Part shown: positions 63,224-64,000 of the stretch, piece by piece
How the letters are laid out: each line of letters opens with the position of its first letter
Numbering within the stretch: position 1 is the first letter of the stretch
DNA from: Psychrobacter sp. 72-O-c
GTDB taxonomy: Bacteria; Pseudomonadota; Gammaproteobacteria; Pseudomonadales; Moraxellaceae
DNA: 64,000 nucleotides
Direction of reading: 5' to 3'
Assembly: GCF_904846605.1 (NCBI RefSeq)
Contig: NZ_CAJHBI010000010.1
Coordinates: forward strand, 1 to 64,000
Position numbers and translations under genes: made by a program
The notes under the pieces: generated by a model
Told to the model about the DNA's origin: nothing
Databases searched by the model: none
What the model saw: the letters and a program-made list of their open reading frames with translations, nothing else

Positions 63224-64000
63224 TTATAGTCCTGAAGTATACGATAACACCTGCTGACGTTCTTCATCAGTCATCTGAGTGATGTTACCAAGTGGCATAT
63301 AGCCTGTTTGTACCGCAGTCAGGATTTTGGCCTTATGGGCTTTCATATCTTCTGGCGTCTGCAAAATAATGCCAGCGGGTGGAGCGGCAAAACCTTCCTG
63401 AGTAGGCTGAGCGGCATGACAAGTACTGCAGCGTGTCTGCACGATGCCCATAATGGCATCATCAGCTGAGGCGGCAACGGGCACGGCTCCAGCAGTTGCC
63501 ATGTCTGTATTAGCGTCAGCCCCTGGTGGCGTATCCGTCGGAGCATCAGCTACCGGAACAACCGCGACTACTGGAGAAGCCGGTAGCGGCTCAATCGGTG
63601 CTGGACGCATCCAAATGATTAATAGTACCGTTGCTATCGCAGGAATTACTAAGAAACGTGGCTTGCTGTGACCCAAATGCTTTTGGTTAAAGTAGTGACG
63701 AACGGTTGCGGTAATGATACCGACAAATACTAATACCAACCAACCATGGGCATGCGAATACATCATTGGATAATGGTTACTAATCATGGTAAAGATTAGC
63801 GGTAAGGTAAAGTAGTTATTCATGAGCGAGCGGTTTTTGGCCATCAGCGCCAAGTCTGCTACTTCTTTACCTGGTTTGACACCGCGGCGTACGCAATCTA
63901 CGAGTGCACGCTGAGCAGGCATAATTCCAAAGAAGACGTTACCTGCCATTACGGTACCTAGGATGGCACCGATATGGATAAAGGCGGCACGATCACTAAA
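63224..64000 (-). CDS. puuD: urate hydroxylase PuuD, C-terminal part (continues beyond window)
   Basis: The frame is open to the window edge, so the start is outside; 258 residues are visible. PuuD is an inner-membrane urate oxidase with a C-terminal cytochrome c domain. Here the membrane part (AFIHIGAILGTVMAGNVFFGIMPAQ, NNYFTLPLIFTMISNHYP, a helix at FLVIPAIATVLLIIWM) is followed by an Ala/Pro-rich linker and the haem site CSTCHA, with PLGNITQMTDEERQ near the end. It produces 5-hydroxyisourate for the downstream enzymes. Genes for hydroxyisourate hydrolase and OHCU decarboxylase are not in the window. Confidence 0.9.
   Translation of the reverse strand, partial: FSDRAAFIHIGAILGTVMAGNVFFGIMPAQRALVDCVRRGVKPGKEVADLALMAKNRSLMNNYFTLPLIFTMISNHYPMMYSHAHGWLVLVFVGIITATVRHYFNQKHLGHSKPRFLVIPAIATVLLIIWMRPAPIEPLPASPVVAVVPVADAPTDTPPGADANTDMATAGAVPVAASADDAIMGIVQTRCSTCHAAQPTQEGFAAPPAGIILQTPEDMKAHKAKILTAVQTGYMPLGNITQMTDEERQQVLSYTSGL

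Overview
The window looks like a chromosomal segment of a Psychrobacter-like gammaproteobacterium (Moraxellaceae). This is inferred from the AT-leaning composition, the style of the SdhB, Hut and Bet proteins and of the fatty-acid genes, and the MesD/MesX methionine-synthase pair known from Acinetobacter. I saw no rRNA, tRNA or CRISPR array. No plasmid or phage backbone is evident; the mobile DNA consists of decayed insertion-sequence fragments.

Region 1 (1-10.4 kb) is a patchwork. An sdhB without sdhA beside it is followed by an AtoE-type short-chain fatty acid transporter with Firmicute-like codon choice. Next come a TauE/SafE transporter and a flavin reductase-mesD-mesX operon (oxygen-dependent, folate-independent methionine synthesis). 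A glutaminase lies between IS3-family relics. A GC-rich, alphaproteobacterial-looking piece carries a transglutaminase-like gene and is bounded by IS3 and IS110 relics.

Region 2 (10.4-30.3 kb) is catabolic. It holds an SMR efflux pump with its TetR, choline-to-betaine genes (betB, betA, betT), and a TetR-controlled beta-oxidation set (acyl-CoA dehydrogenase, thiolase, FadB-like protein, CoA-transferase, FadD). A lipase foldase without a lipase, an alpha/beta hydrolase and an iron alcohol dehydrogenase broken by one stop codon follow. A palindrome GTAAT-N4-ATTAC occurs twice before the beta-oxidation genes and once before the broken dehydrogenase, where a 45-bp acyl-CoA dehydrogenase tail also survives.

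Region 3 (30.6-45.5 kb) holds a GNAT acetyltransferase and a methyltransferase. It then has a five-gene minus-strand cluster (roadblock/LC7, PAS, cytosolic PhnD-like protein, two unknown proteins) that I cannot match to a named system, then gdhA, four consecutive glycosyltransferase genes, an unknown protein and a PepSY protein.

Region 4 (45.7-64 kb) starts with metE, frameshifted by a perfect 37-bp tandem duplication. The hut regulon follows (hutU-transporter-hutH-hutG-hutI, divergent hutC, and an amino-acid ABC transporter), with TGTA-N2-TACA palindromes before hutU and before the ABC genes. The end is a purine-degradation cluster (puuD, puuE, allA, allE) with a small frameshifted gene inside it.

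Several threads cross the window. The promoters of mesX and metE share the same ordered elements, so the two methionine routes are probably co-regulated, and the broken metE makes the MesD/MesX route the likely working one. Small tandem duplications recur and have broken three reading frames (37 bp, 7 bp, 7 bp). A family of dispersed palindromic repeats keeps its core while its arms differ in sequence but still pair.
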